Positions 17,748 through 25,742 of a stretch of DNA of 64,000 nucleotides are shown here, piece by piece. Source of the stretch: Bradyrhizobium daqingense (GTDB taxonomy: Bacteria > Pseudomonadota > Alphaproteobacteria > Rhizobiales > Xanthobacteraceae); the NCBI RefSeq assembly GCF_021044685.1, contig NZ_CP088014.1, positions 6,310,001 to 6,374,000 of the forward strand. Reading direction: 5' to 3'. A program made the translations under genes and the position numbers. The notes beneath the pieces were generated by a model, which searched no databases, had not been told where the DNA came from, and was given only the letters and a program-made list of their open reading frames with translations. Within the stretch, counting starts at the first letter, position 1. Each line of letters opens with the position of its first letter.

Positions 17748-18365
17748 CTAACGCGACGCCGTCGGATGCAGCACCGGCAGATAGCCCGCGTTTAACGTGC
17801 GCAATATCGAAGGCGGCGTCAGTAGCGCCGCCTCGCCAAGCTGACGCTCGATCGTGGTATAGCCCCCAGGTGACCACAACAGCGCCCTGCCCTGCGTCAC
17901 CAGAAAGCTCTCGTCACCCTGCTGAACCATCGCTCCTTCGGGAAGCTGCTCGAACGGCATGAGCAGTTCGTGCAGCCGTTTCCTGCCGTGTTCGAGCCGC
18001 TCGTGATGCAGCACCGTGTCGATATCGTGCATGCGGACGCCTTGTACGCGATTGCCCTTTTCCCATGCGGCCCGGAAGCGATTGGCATCGTCGCGGCGGC
18101 AGTAGAAGCAGGGCCGATGGCCGGCGGCAAGCGCAGTGGCCTCGTCCAGGAAGAACAGCTCGGTCCAGCTCCGCTGCGCCATCACTTCGCGGCGCCGCCC
18201 GCGGAATTCGCAGGTGCAGGTGAGCCAGGCCGGCGACGACCAGCGCTTCTTCAGCAGCGTCTTCGTGGCGGGATCGTGGATGATGCCGCGATTGCCTGTG
18301 AACAGGCCGCGATGAGAGGTGGCGATGATGTCGCCGGTGGGGGTGACGCGGTTTTGCAGGGCCAT
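17748..18365 (-). CDS. Conserved protein of unknown function
   Basis: This is a 205-residue soluble protein I cannot assign to a named family. It is rich in Arg, His and Trp. It contains a CTCEFRGRR segment and a CFYCRRDDA motif, which together could bind a metal or form a small zinc site. A histidine-rich stretch (TVLHHERLEHGRKRLHELL) follows. No signal peptide or membrane span is visible. It is convergent with the methionine-synthase-like gene and separated from the gpt gene by a palindromic repeat. Codon use and GC match the neighbours, so it looks like a resident gene. Confidence 0.75.
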   Translation of the reverse strand: MALQNRVTPTGDIIATSHRGLFTGNRGIIHDPATKTLLKKRWSSPAWLTCTCEFRGRRREVMAQRSWTELFFLDEATALAAGHRPCFYCRRDDANRFRAAWEKGNRVQGVRMHDIDTVLHHERLEHGRKRLHELLMPFEQLPEGAMVQQGDESFLVTQGRALLWSPGGYTTIERQLGEAALLTPPSILRTLNAGYLPVLHPTASR

Positions 18366-18378
18366 GGGCGCCTCCGCG

Positions 18379-18464
18379 CGTCATTGCGAGCGAAGCGAAG
18401 CAATCCAGAAATGCATCTGCGGAAGCAGTCTGGATTGCTTCGTCGCTCCGCCCATCGCAATGAC
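18379..18464. repeat. Intergenic palindromic repeat, family D (GTCATTGCGAGCGAAG type)
   Basis: The outer arms are CGTCATTGCGAGCGAAGCGA and the near-inverse CGCTCCGCCCATCGCAATGACG. Inner AGCAATCCAGA and TCTGGATTGCT form a second stem. A related copy is at 53558-53642. Confidence 0.85.
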
Positions 18465-18472
18465 GGCGGAAT

Positions 18473-19000
18473 TCACGCCGCCCCGTCGCGCAGCGGCGGG
18501 TGGTAAGACAGCGCGGTGTCCCAGGGAAAGAAGATCCAGGTGTCCTGCGACACCTCCGTGATGAAGGTATCGACCAGCGGACGACCCATCGGCTTGGCGT
18601 AGACGGTGGCGAAATGCGCATCGGGCAGCATCTCGCGCACCAGCTTGCCGGTCTTGCCGGTGTCGACGAGGTCGTCGACGATCAACAGGCCCTTGCCGGT
18701 GCCGCCGCCGAGCTTCATCGCCGCCTCGGAAATTCCCTTGAGGACCTGGAGGTCGCCCTGCTTGTTGTGATCGTAGCTCGCGATGCAGACCGTATCGATC
18801 ACGCGCACGCCAAGCTCGCGCGCCACGATCGCGGCCGGCACCAGGCCGCCGCGGGTGATCGCAATCACCGCATGGAACGGACCGACCTCGTTGAGCCGCC
18901 AGCTCAGCGCCCGGCAATCCCGGTGGAACTGGTCCCATGAGACCGGGAAGGCCTTGCCCGCCCGCTCCTGCGCGCTGAGTTCCGGTGCTTCACCCGCCAT
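18473..19000 (-). CDS. gpt: Xanthine phosphoribosyltransferase
   Basis: This 175-residue type I phosphoribosyltransferase salvages xanthine and guanine by joining them to PRPP. The PRPP loop is seen as LLIVDDLVDTGKTGK at about residues 103-117. An earlier AITRGGLVPAAIVARELG matches the hood/loop region of bacterial Gpt. Near the C-terminus TWIFFPWDT is the base-binding segment of this family. Length and order of motifs are normal. It lies 35 bases after the CinA-like gene on the same strand, so the two may be co-transcribed. Confidence 0.9.
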   Translation of the reverse strand: MAGEAPELSAQERAGKAFPVSWDQFHRDCRALSWRLNEVGPFHAVIAITRGGLVPAAIVARELGVRVIDTVCIASYDHNKQGDLQVLKGISEAAMKLGGGTGKGLLIVDDLVDTGKTGKLVREMLPDAHFATVYAKPMGRPLVDTFITEVSQDTWIFFPWDTALSYHPPLRDGAA

Positions 19001-19035
19001 TGTCGTCTCCTGCTTCGTCCGTCGGCCGTCAGGTG

Positions 19036-19773
19036 CTAGCGGCTGACGTTCAATCCCGCCAGCATTTCCTTCACCGCGGCCATCGCGGCCGCGAGCTTGT
19101 CCGCATCGCGCGAGCGCACCACGAGATTGGTGTTGGGCCTCGAGTCCTCGTCCATGAACGGATAGCTGCCGATGATGGTGTCGGGATGGGCTTCTGCGAT
19201 CGCGCGTAGCGGGCTGCCGATATCGCCTTCCCGCGCATTGGCGCGGACCGATTCGGACAGCATGCGCACGCCCGATTTCAGCTTCGGCGAGACGATGTCC
19301 ATCATCGCCTGCATGATCGAGGGCACGCCGGCCATCACGATGACATTGCCGATCTTGAAGCCGGGCGCGAGGATGGTCGCGCTCTGGATCAGCTCAGCAC
19401 CGTCGGGGATGCGGGCCATGCGCAGGCGGGCCTCGTTGAGGTCCTGCTCGCTCCAGCGCTCGCGGAAGCGCGCGACCACCTCCGGATGATGATCGATGCC
19501 GACGCCGAACGCCTTGGCGACGCTGTCGGCGGTGATGTCGTCATGGGTCGGGCCGATGCCGCCGGTGGTGAAGACGTAGGTGTAGCGATGCCGCAGCGCA
19601 TCCAGTGCGGCGATGATGTCGGGCTCGTCGTCGGCGACGACGCGGACCTCCTTCAGGTCGATGCCGATATTGGTCAGATATTCGGCGATGAAGCCGATGT
19701 TCTTGTCCTTGGTCCGGCCCGACAGGATTTCGTCCCCAATGACCAGAATGCCCGCCGTGACGATCTCGCTCAT
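19036..19773 (-). CDS. CinA N-domain / molybdopterin-binding family protein
   Basis: This 245-residue protein has the MoCF-biosynthesis (MoaB/MogA-like) domain found at the N-terminus of CinA, without the C-terminal nicotinamide-nucleotide amidase domain. Relatives (COG1058) include enzymes with ADP-ribose or NMN-related pyrophosphatase activity. Motifs seen are TAGILVIGDEILSGRTKDKN and TGGIGPTHDDITADSVAKAFG, and a PGAP-like segment is replaced by APGFKIGNVIVMAGVPSIM. The ATG at 19773 was chosen over one five codons upstream. Nothing suggests competence genes nearby. Confidence 0.85.
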   Translation of the reverse strand: MSEIVTAGILVIGDEILSGRTKDKNIGFIAEYLTNIGIDLKEVRVVADDEPDIIAALDALRHRYTYVFTTGGIGPTHDDITADSVAKAFGVGIDHHPEVVARFRERWSEQDLNEARLRMARIPDGAELIQSATILAPGFKIGNVIVMAGVPSIMQAMMDIVSPKLKSGVRMLSESVRANAREGDIGSPLRAIAEAHPDTIIGSYPFMDEDSRPNTNLVVRSRDADKLAAAMAAVKEMLAGLNVSR

Positions 19774-20051
19774 AAAACTATCCCTCACCTGTGGCGCCGA
19801 CTTTGCCGAGGTAACGCGTTGAAGTCACGCGGTTTTGCTGCCGAAATAAGCAGTCCTCAGCCATTTTTTCAGGCACGCCGCCAGCCGTCCCCGGCAAATG
19901 CCCATCCTCCATGCTTATCGCGATGGCCCGGCCCTTGCTACCACATGAAAGTCATGCACTCTTGCCGCATGGACGCGGGACGTTACGGCCTTCACTAGGG
20001 CTTGGCGGCCTGTCCAATGACGCAACGCCTTGCGGAGACAAGTCGGGATCT

Positions 20052-21470
20052 ATGGCAGTCGCGTTTGATGAAATGAACATTCCGGGTGGGGACCTTCGCC
20101 CCGCCTATCAGGAGCTGGCACGCTGGCTCAAGGAGACGCCTCCCGAGGCGCTCGAATATCGCCGCCAGGAGGCCGAGCTCCTGTTCCGACGCATCGGCAT
20201 CACCTTCGCCGTCTACGGGGACTCCGACTCCACCGAGCGCCTGATTCCCTTCGACGTGATTCCGCGGATCATGTCCGGCAAGGAATGGACGCTGCTGGAA
20301 AAGGGCCTGAAGCAGCGGGTGCGCGCTCTGAACATGTTCCTGCGCGACATCTATCACGGCCGCGACATCCTGCGCGCCGAGATCGTGCCCGATGATCTGA
20401 TCTTCCAGAACCCGGTGTTCCGGCCCGAGATGAACGGCCAGCAGGTGCCGCACGACGTCTATGTGCACATCGCCGGCATCGACATCGTCCGGGTCGACGC
20501 CGAAGATTTCATAGTGCTGGAGGACAACGCCCGCACGCCGTCCGGCGTGTCCTACATGCTGGAAAACCGCGAGATCATGATGCGGCTGTTTCCGGATCTG
20601 TTCGCCCGCCACAAGGTGGCGCCGGTCGAGCGCTATCCGGACGAGCTGCTCGCTGCGCTCCGCTCGGTGGCACCACTAAGCGCGTCCAGTGAGCCGACAG
20701 TCGCGCTGCTCACGCCCGGCGTCTACAACTCGGCTTATTACGAGCACTCCTTTCTGGCCGACAAGCTCGGCATCGAGCTGGTCGAGGGCCGCGACCTCAT
20801 CGTCAAGAACAACGAAGTGTTCATGCGGACGACGGAAGGGCTGAAACGGGTCGACGTGATCTATCGCCGTGTCGACGACGACTTCCTCGATCCCCTCACC
20901 TTCCGTCCCGATTCCGTGCTCGGCGTGCCCGGGCTGATGTCGGCCTATGCAGCCGGCAACATCACGCTCGCCAATGCCGTCGGCACCGGCATTGCCGACG
21001 ACAAGGCGATCTACTCCTACATGCCCGACATCGTGAAGTTCTATCTCGGGGAGGAGCCGATCCTGAAGAACGTGCCGACCTGGCGCTGCCGCGAACCCAA
21101 GGACCTCGCTTACGTGCTGGACAACTTGAGCGAGCTCGTCGTCAAGGAGGTCCACGGCTCCGGCGGCTACGGCATGCTGATTGGACCTGCCGCAACGAAA
21201 GCGACCATCGAAGCCTTCCGCGAGAAGCTCAAGCGCGAGCCGGAAGGTTTCATCGCGCAGCCGACGCTGGCGCTCTCGACCTGCCCGACCTGCACGGCAT
21301 CGGGTCTTGCGCCGCGCCATGTCGACTTAAGGCCCTTCGTGCTCACGGGCAGCAAGCGTACCACGATCGTGCCGGGCGGGCTGACCCGCGTCGCGCTGAA
21401 GGAAGGCTCCCTGGTGGTCAATTCCAGCCAGGGCGGCGGCACCAAAGACACCTGGATCCTGGACGAGTAG
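20052..21470 (+). CDS. Circularly permuted ATP-grasp protein (DUF404/DUF407)
   Basis: This 472-residue protein belongs to the family of circularly permuted ATP-grasp enzymes predicted to be carboxylate-amine (peptide-bond-forming) ligases. Seen are DVYVHIAGIDIVRVDAEDF followed by LEDNARTPSGVSYMLENR (the EDNxRxPSGxSY motif). The C-terminal half has VVKEVHGSGGYGMLIGP (nucleotide-binding strand and Gly loop) and LRPFVLTGSK. The ATG at 20052 is preferred; the upstream frame lacks family sequence. It begins a tightly spaced cluster with alpha-E, transglutaminase-like and Anbu proteins. This gene set recurs together in other bacteria, and its substrate is unknown. Confidence 0.9.
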   Translation: MAVAFDEMNIPGGDLRPAYQELARWLKETPPEALEYRRQEAELLFRRIGITFAVYGDSDSTERLIPFDVIPRIMSGKEWTLLEKGLKQRVRALNMFLRDIYHGRDILRAEIVPDDLIFQNPVFRPEMNGQQVPHDVYVHIAGIDIVRVDAEDFIVLEDNARTPSGVSYMLENREIMMRLFPDLFARHKVAPVERYPDELLAALRSVAPLSASSEPTVALLTPGVYNSAYYEHSFLADKLGIELVEGRDLIVKNNEVFMRTTEGLKRVDVIYRRVDDDFLDPLTFRPDSVLGVPGLMSAYAAGNITLANAVGTGIADDKAIYSYMPDIVKFYLGEEPILKNVPTWRCREPKDLAYVLDNLSELVVKEVHGSGGYGMLIGPAATKATIEAFREKLKREPEGFIAQPTLALSTCPTCTASGLAPRHVDLRPFVLTGSKRTTIVPGGLTRVALKEGSLVVNSSQGGGTKDTWILDE

Positions 21471-21475
21471 AGCGA

Positions 21476-22420
21476 ATGCTGTCGCGTACCGCCGAAAACC
21501 TCTACTGGCTCGCCCGCTACGTCGAACGTGCCGAGTACCTCGCGCGCACCATCGATGCGACCTTGCGCGTCACCGCGCTTCCCGCCGCCTATATCGGCAA
21601 GACCAATGAATGGGACTCAGCGCTGCTCACGGCCGGCGTCGCCGGCAGCTTCTATCAGCAATACGAGGAAGCCAACGAGAACAACGTCGTCGATTATCTC
21701 TCGTTCTCGGCAAACAATCCGTCCTCGATCAGGAACTGCATCGAGGCGGCGCGGCTGAACTCGCGCTCGGTGCGCACCGCACTGACCAGCGAGATGTGGG
21801 ACACCATCAACTCCGCCTGGATCGAGCTCCAGGCGGTCTGGAGCAAGGGCACCTCCACGCGCGAGGATCTCGCGAAATTCCTGCGTTTCGTGCAGGAGAC
21901 TTCGCTGCGCTTCGACGGCTCGGCCTACCGGACCATGCTGCGCAACGACGCCTACTGGTTCTCGCGGATGGGCGTGCATCTGGAGCGCGCCGACAACACC
22001 GCGCGCATTCTCGATGTGAAGTATCACGTGCTCCTGCCCGAGGAAGAGCACGTCGGCGGCCCGCTCGATTTCTATCAGTGGAGCTCGATCCTGCGCTCGG
22101 TCTCGGCACTGACGGCCTATCACTGGGTCTATCGCGAGACGCTGAAGCCGTGGCTGATCGCGGATCTCCTGATCCTCAACGACACGCTGCCGCGCTCGCT
22201 CGCAAGCTGTTACGGCAATCTGGTGCGCAACCTCGACCAGATCGGCGTCGCCTATGGCCGCCAGGGCCCCGCCCAGCGCCACGCCCGCGGCATCCGCAAC
22301 CGGCTGGAACACAGCAATATGAACGACATTTTCCAGCATGGCGTGCATGAATTCATTCAGGAATTCATCGCAGATAATTCCAGGCTGGGCGAAATCATCA
22401 CGAAGCAGTATTTGATCTAG
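21476..22420 (+). CDS. Alpha-E domain protein (DUF403)
   Basis: This 314-residue, largely helical protein belongs to the alpha-E (DUF403) family, named for its conserved Glu-rich helices. It starts MLSRTAENLYWLARYVERAE, the standard N-terminus of the family. It shows the later LERADNTARILDVKYHVLLP and the ending HEFIQEFIADNSRLGEIITK. It begins 5 bases after the ATP-grasp gene, so translation is likely coupled. The family has no proven activity; in other genomes it is found next to, or fused with, the ATP-grasp partner, suggesting a complex. Confidence 0.93.
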   Translation: MLSRTAENLYWLARYVERAEYLARTIDATLRVTALPAAYIGKTNEWDSALLTAGVAGSFYQQYEEANENNVVDYLSFSANNPSSIRNCIEAARLNSRSVRTALTSEMWDTINSAWIELQAVWSKGTSTREDLAKFLRFVQETSLRFDGSAYRTMLRNDAYWFSRMGVHLERADNTARILDVKYHVLLPEEEHVGGPLDFYQWSSILRSVSALTAYHWVYRETLKPWLIADLLILNDTLPRSLASCYGNLVRNLDQIGVAYGRQGPAQRHARGIRNRLEHSNMNDIFQHGVHEFIQEFIADNSRLGEIITKQYLI

Positions 22421-22443
22421 TCAGGACCGAAACTCTCACCCTT

Positions 22444-22525
22444 CGTCATTCCGGGACGATGCGAAGCATCGAACCCGGAATCTCGAGATTCCGGGTCTGG
22501 TCCTTCGGACCATCCCGGAATGACC
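22444..22525. repeat. Intergenic palindromic repeat, family A
   Basis: It begins CGTCATTCCGGGACGATGCG and ends ATCCCGGAATGACC. A central perfect GGAATCTCGAGATTCC palindrome lies inside. It falls between the alpha-E and transglutaminase-like genes, inside the Anbu cluster. Confidence 0.85.
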
Positions 22526-22538
22526 GATCAGAAACACC

Positions 22539-23387
22539 ATGCGCCTGCGAATCCAGCACACCACCACCTATCGCTACGAGCCGCCGGCCACCAGCGTGAT
22601 CCAGATCTTGCGCATGACGCCCGGCAGCCATGACGGGCAATATGTGGCGGAATGGCAGATCGATGTCTCCACGGACACCAAGCTCGACACGCATGAGGAT
22701 GCGTTCGGCAACGTCACCCATGTGCTGTCCTGCGGTCCCGTCGGCGACATTCAGATCATCGCCGAGGGCTTGATTGAGACCCACGACACCGGCGGCGTGC
22801 TGCGCGGCGCGGACGAGCGCTTTCCGGCCGGCATGTTTCTGCGCCAGACCGACCTGACCCTGGTCAATCCGGCGATGCTGGCGGTCGCGCGGCAGTTGCG
22901 CAGCGAGGCCGAGAGCGACACGCTCGGCTTCCTGCACACGCTGATGACCGAGATCAGCGATCACATGACCTTTGACGAGGACCCGACCAACAGCGGGACC
23001 TCCGCGGCCGAGGCGTTCGCGCTCAAGCGCGGCGTCTGCCAGGATTACGCGCACATCTTCATTGCCTGCGCCCGCAGCGGCGGGGTGCCGGCGCGTTTCG
23101 TCTCCGGACATTTCCTGCGGTCGGACGGCACGGTGCATCAGGACGCCGGCCACGCCTGGGCCGAGGCCTACGTGCCTGATCTGGGCTGGATCGGCTTCGA
23201 CCCCGCCAACAGCATCTGCGCCACCGACGCCCATGTCCGCGTCGCGATCGGGCTCGACTATCTCGGCGCCGCTCCAGTGCGCGGCACCCGCTATGGCGGC
23301 GGCACGGAGACGCTGACGGTGGCAGTCAAGGTCGAGCAGGCCGGCCGCGGCGGGCAGTCGCAATCACAATCGCAGTGGCAGGGCTAG
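22539..23387 (+). CDS. Transglutaminase-like cysteine peptidase of the Anbu cluster
   Basis: This 282-residue protein has an N-terminal beta-rich bacterial-transglutaminase domain (RLRIQHTTTYRYEPPATSVI) and a C-terminal transglutaminase-like core. The triad is visible: Cys in LKRGVCQDYAHIFIA (about residue 168), His in DAGHAWAEAYV, and Asp in GWIGFDPANS. Such proteins are often peptidases or amidases rather than true cross-linkers. A short tail of repeated Gln-Ser ends the protein. No signal peptide is seen, so it should act in the cytoplasm along with the ATP-grasp, alpha-E and Anbu partners. Confidence 0.92.
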   Translation: MRLRIQHTTTYRYEPPATSVIQILRMTPGSHDGQYVAEWQIDVSTDTKLDTHEDAFGNVTHVLSCGPVGDIQIIAEGLIETHDTGGVLRGADERFPAGMFLRQTDLTLVNPAMLAVARQLRSEAESDTLGFLHTLMTEISDHMTFDEDPTNSGTSAAEAFALKRGVCQDYAHIFIACARSGGVPARFVSGHFLRSDGTVHQDAGHAWAEAYVPDLGWIGFDPANSICATDAHVRVAIGLDYLGAAPVRGTRYGGGTETLTVAVKVEQAGRGGQSQSQSQWQG

Positions 23388-23454
23388 GCGCAGCCGTCCG
23401 ATCGCACGCGCTGTGTTACACTCGCGGGGATCAGATCTGCCCCACGAGGACCCC

Positions 23455-23871
23455 ATGGCAACCGTCAAGCTGCTTTCGGACGATGAGCTCTCCACCGAAG
23501 CGCGCGCCGTTTTCGACGACATCCGCAAGGTGCGAAAGTCGGATTTCGTCAACAATTTCTGGCGCGCGCTGGCGCATGATCCGAAGACGCTGCGGCGAAC
23601 CTGGGAGAGCATCAAGGAGGTGATGGCTCCCGGCGCGCTCGATCCCAAGGTCAAGGAGATGCTCTATGTCGCGGTCTCGATCGCGCATGGCTGCAGCTAC
23701 TGCATCCATTCGCACACCGCCGCCGCGCGGGCCAAGGGCATGACCGAGGCCGAATATGGCGAGCTACTCGCCATTGTCGGCATGGCCGCCGAGACGAACC
23801 GGCTGGTCACGGCGCTCGGCGTGCCGGTGGATGAGGCGTTTCTGGTTGATGCGGCGGACAGACAGAGTTGA
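23455..23871 (+). CDS. Carboxymuconolactone decarboxylase/AhpD family protein
   Basis: This 138-residue all-helical protein is of the AhpD/CMD family. The redox motif CSYCIHSHTAAARA (CxxC followed by a His) at about residues 81-94 indicates a thiol-peroxidase-like or alkylhydroperoxidase activity rather than a decarboxylase. The ATG at 23455 follows a CGAGGA ribosome site. It sits between the transglutaminase-like gene and the Anbu gene on the same strand. That placement may be accidental or may give the cluster a link to oxidative stress. Confidence 0.88.
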   Translation: MATVKLLSDDELSTEARAVFDDIRKVRKSDFVNNFWRALAHDPKTLRRTWESIKEVMAPGALDPKVKEMLYVAVSIAHGCSYCIHSHTAAARAKGMTEAEYGELLAIVGMAAETNRLVTALGVPVDEAFLVDAADRQS

Positions 23872-23873
23872 CT

Positions 23874-23977
23874 GTCATTCCGGGGCGCGCGCAGCACGAA
23901 CCCGGAATCCATCGGGCGGCAAGGTGCGTAGATGAATGGATTCCGGGTTCGCGACTTCGTCGCGCCCCGGAATGACA
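23874..23977. repeat. Intergenic palindromic repeat, family A
   Basis: The arms are CTGTCATTCCGGGGCGCGCG and GCGCCCCGGAATGACAAG. Inner CGGAATCCAT and ATGGATTCCGG form a second stem. It is located just before the Anbu gene. Confidence 0.85.
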
Positions 23978-24049
23978 AGCGGAATCGGGGGTTGGACCGG
24001 CCGGCGAAATTGGCTAGTAATTCCGCGCAAACGCGTTCGGGGACTGGAA

Positions 24050-24808
24050 ATGACCTATTGCTGCGGAATCCTGGTTCGGGACGGTCTGGTGATGATCGCC
24101 GATACCCGCACCAATGCCGGCCTCGACAACGTCTCGACCTTCCGCAAGCTGCACATCTTCTCCAAGCCGGGCGAGCGGATCATGGCGATCGCCAGTGCCG
24201 GCAACCTCGCCATCAGCCAGTCGGTGCTGTCGACGCTGACCGAGGGCCTAGAGGATCCCAACACAGGCGAACTCGAGACGCTGATGAACGCGCCGACCAT
24301 GTTCCAGGCCGCCCAGCGCATCGGCCGGGCGATCCGGGCGGTGCACGCGACCGAAGGGCCGGCGCTGAAATCCGAGGACGTCTCCTTCGACGTCTCCTTC
24401 CTGTTCGGCGGCCAGATCAAGGGCTCGCGGATGCGCCTGTTCATGGTCTACACCGCCGGCAATTTCATCGAGTGCACCACCGACACGCCGTATCTGCAGA
24501 TCGGCGAGCACAAATACGGCAAGCCGGTGCTCGACCGCGCCATGCACTATGACGTCGAGCTCTATGAGGCGCTGAAGACCGGCCTGATCTCGATGGATTC
24601 GACCATGCGCTCCAATCTCGGCGTCGGCCTGCCGATCGACGTGCTGGTGGTGCGTTCCGATGCCTGCGAAGCCGATCTCAACCACCGCATCGAGGCAGGC
24701 GAGCCCTATTACCACGATCTGCGCTCGCGCTGGTCGGCGGCGCTGCGTGCCGCGCATCAGAACATTCCGCGGCCGCCCTACAAGAACGACAAAGAACCCA
24801 AAACCTGA
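24050..24808 (+). CDS. Anbu proteasome-type protease (bacterial proteasome homologue)
   Basis: This 252-residue protein of the Ntn-hydrolase fold is related to proteasome beta subunits and HslV. The start MTYCCGILVRDGLVMIADTR implies removal of Met to expose Thr as the catalytic nucleophile, with the Asp and Arg of ADTRTNAG following. Next come KLHIFSKPGERIMAIASAGN and the conserved LGVGLPIDVLVVRSDACE. The ATG at 24050 fits this best, because any N-terminal extension would bury the Thr. It closes a cluster with ATP-grasp, alpha-E and transglutaminase-like genes, the known genomic partners of Anbu. No ATPase unfoldase gene lies nearby. Confidence 0.92.
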   Translation: MTYCCGILVRDGLVMIADTRTNAGLDNVSTFRKLHIFSKPGERIMAIASAGNLAISQSVLSTLTEGLEDPNTGELETLMNAPTMFQAAQRIGRAIRAVHATEGPALKSEDVSFDVSFLFGGQIKGSRMRLFMVYTAGNFIECTTDTPYLQIGEHKYGKPVLDRAMHYDVELYEALKTGLISMDSTMRSNLGVGLPIDVLVVRSDACEADLNHRIEAGEPYYHDLRSRWSAALRAAHQNIPRPPYKNDKEPKT

Positions 24809-24832
24809 CACCGTCAGAAAAGGCAGGAAACG

Positions 24833-25591
24833 ATGAGTGAAGCAAAGAAGATTGCATTGGTGACGGGCGCCGGCACTGGTGTCGGACGTGCCGCGTCCCT
24901 GGCGCTGATGAACACCGGCTTCACCGTGGTGCTCACAGGCCGCCGGCTCGACATGTTGGAGGAAACCGCGAAGCTCGGCCCCGCGGGCAAGAGCCTCTGC
25001 GTCACCGCCGATATGACCAAGCCGGATTCCATCGCCGCGCTGTTCGACAAGGTGAAGGCGACCTACGGCCGGCTCGACGTGCTATTCAACAATGCCGGCA
25101 TGGGCGCACCCGCCGTGAACTTCGAGGATCTCAGCCTGGAGCAGTGGCAGGCGGTGGTGAACACCAACCTCACCGGCCCGTTCCTGTGCACCCAGCACGC
25201 CTTCCGCATCATGAAGGACCAGACCCCGCGCGGCGGCCGCATCATCAACAACGGCTCGATCTCGGCGCATGCGCCGCGGCCGTTCTCGGCGGCCTACACC
25301 TCGACCAAGCACGCCATCACGGGCCTCACCAAGGCCTCGAATCTCGACGGACGCATGTATGACATCGCGGTCGGCCAGGTCGACATCGGCAATGCCGCAA
25401 CGCCGATGACGGACCGCATGGTCAACGGCCCCGGCGTGCTGCAGCCCGACGGCACCACCAAGCACGAGCCGCGCATGGACGCCAAGGCGGTCGGCGATGC
25501 CGTCGCCTACATGGCCGGCCTGCCGCTCGATGCCAACGTGCTGACCATGACGGTGATGGCGACCAAGATGCCGTTCGTGGGGCGGGGCTAG
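24833..25591 (+). CDS. SDR family oxidoreductase
   Basis: This 252-residue classical short-chain dehydrogenase has an NAD(P)-binding TGAGTGVGRA motif (about residues 11-20), a structural NNAGMGAP, the catalytic Ser in NNGSISAHAP, and a YTSTK active-site Tyr-Lys pair. GRRLDML after strand 2 suggests NADP use. It starts 24 bases after the Anbu gene on the same strand, so it may be co-transcribed, but nothing in it links it functionally to that cluster. The substrate is unknown. Confidence 0.92.
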   Translation: MSEAKKIALVTGAGTGVGRAASLALMNTGFTVVLTGRRLDMLEETAKLGPAGKSLCVTADMTKPDSIAALFDKVKATYGRLDVLFNNAGMGAPAVNFEDLSLEQWQAVVNTNLTGPFLCTQHAFRIMKDQTPRGGRIINNGSISAHAPRPFSAAYTSTKHAITGLTKASNLDGRMYDIAVGQVDIGNAATPMTDRMVNGPGVLQPDGTTKHEPRMDAKAVGDAVAYMAGLPLDANVLTMTVMATKMPFVGRG

Positions 25592-25735
25592 CCGGTCCTG
25601 TGCCCGGACGCAGCGCGGCATGAAATGACGCGCTGCTGAGCCGGGGCCCATCTCTCGCCGACGTCGCTCGCGGTCACATGGGTCCCGGCTCGGCGGCGCA
25701 CCGCTTGCGCGCGGCCCGCGTCCGGGACACGAGAC
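25592..25735. repeat. Intergenic GC-rich inverted repeat, family F
   Basis: The outer words TGTGCCCGGACGC and GCGTCCGGGACACG and the inner words CCGGGGCCCAT and ATGGGTCCCGG are inverted. This gives a nested hairpin between convergent SDR and MFS genes. Only one copy is seen in the window. Confidence 0.65.
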
Positions 25736-25742
25736 CTTCCCC

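Noticed and set aside
18251..18621. Small open frames across the family D repeat near 18379
   Set aside because: They arise from the palindromic repeat and overlap gpt or the unknown conserved gene in another frame.
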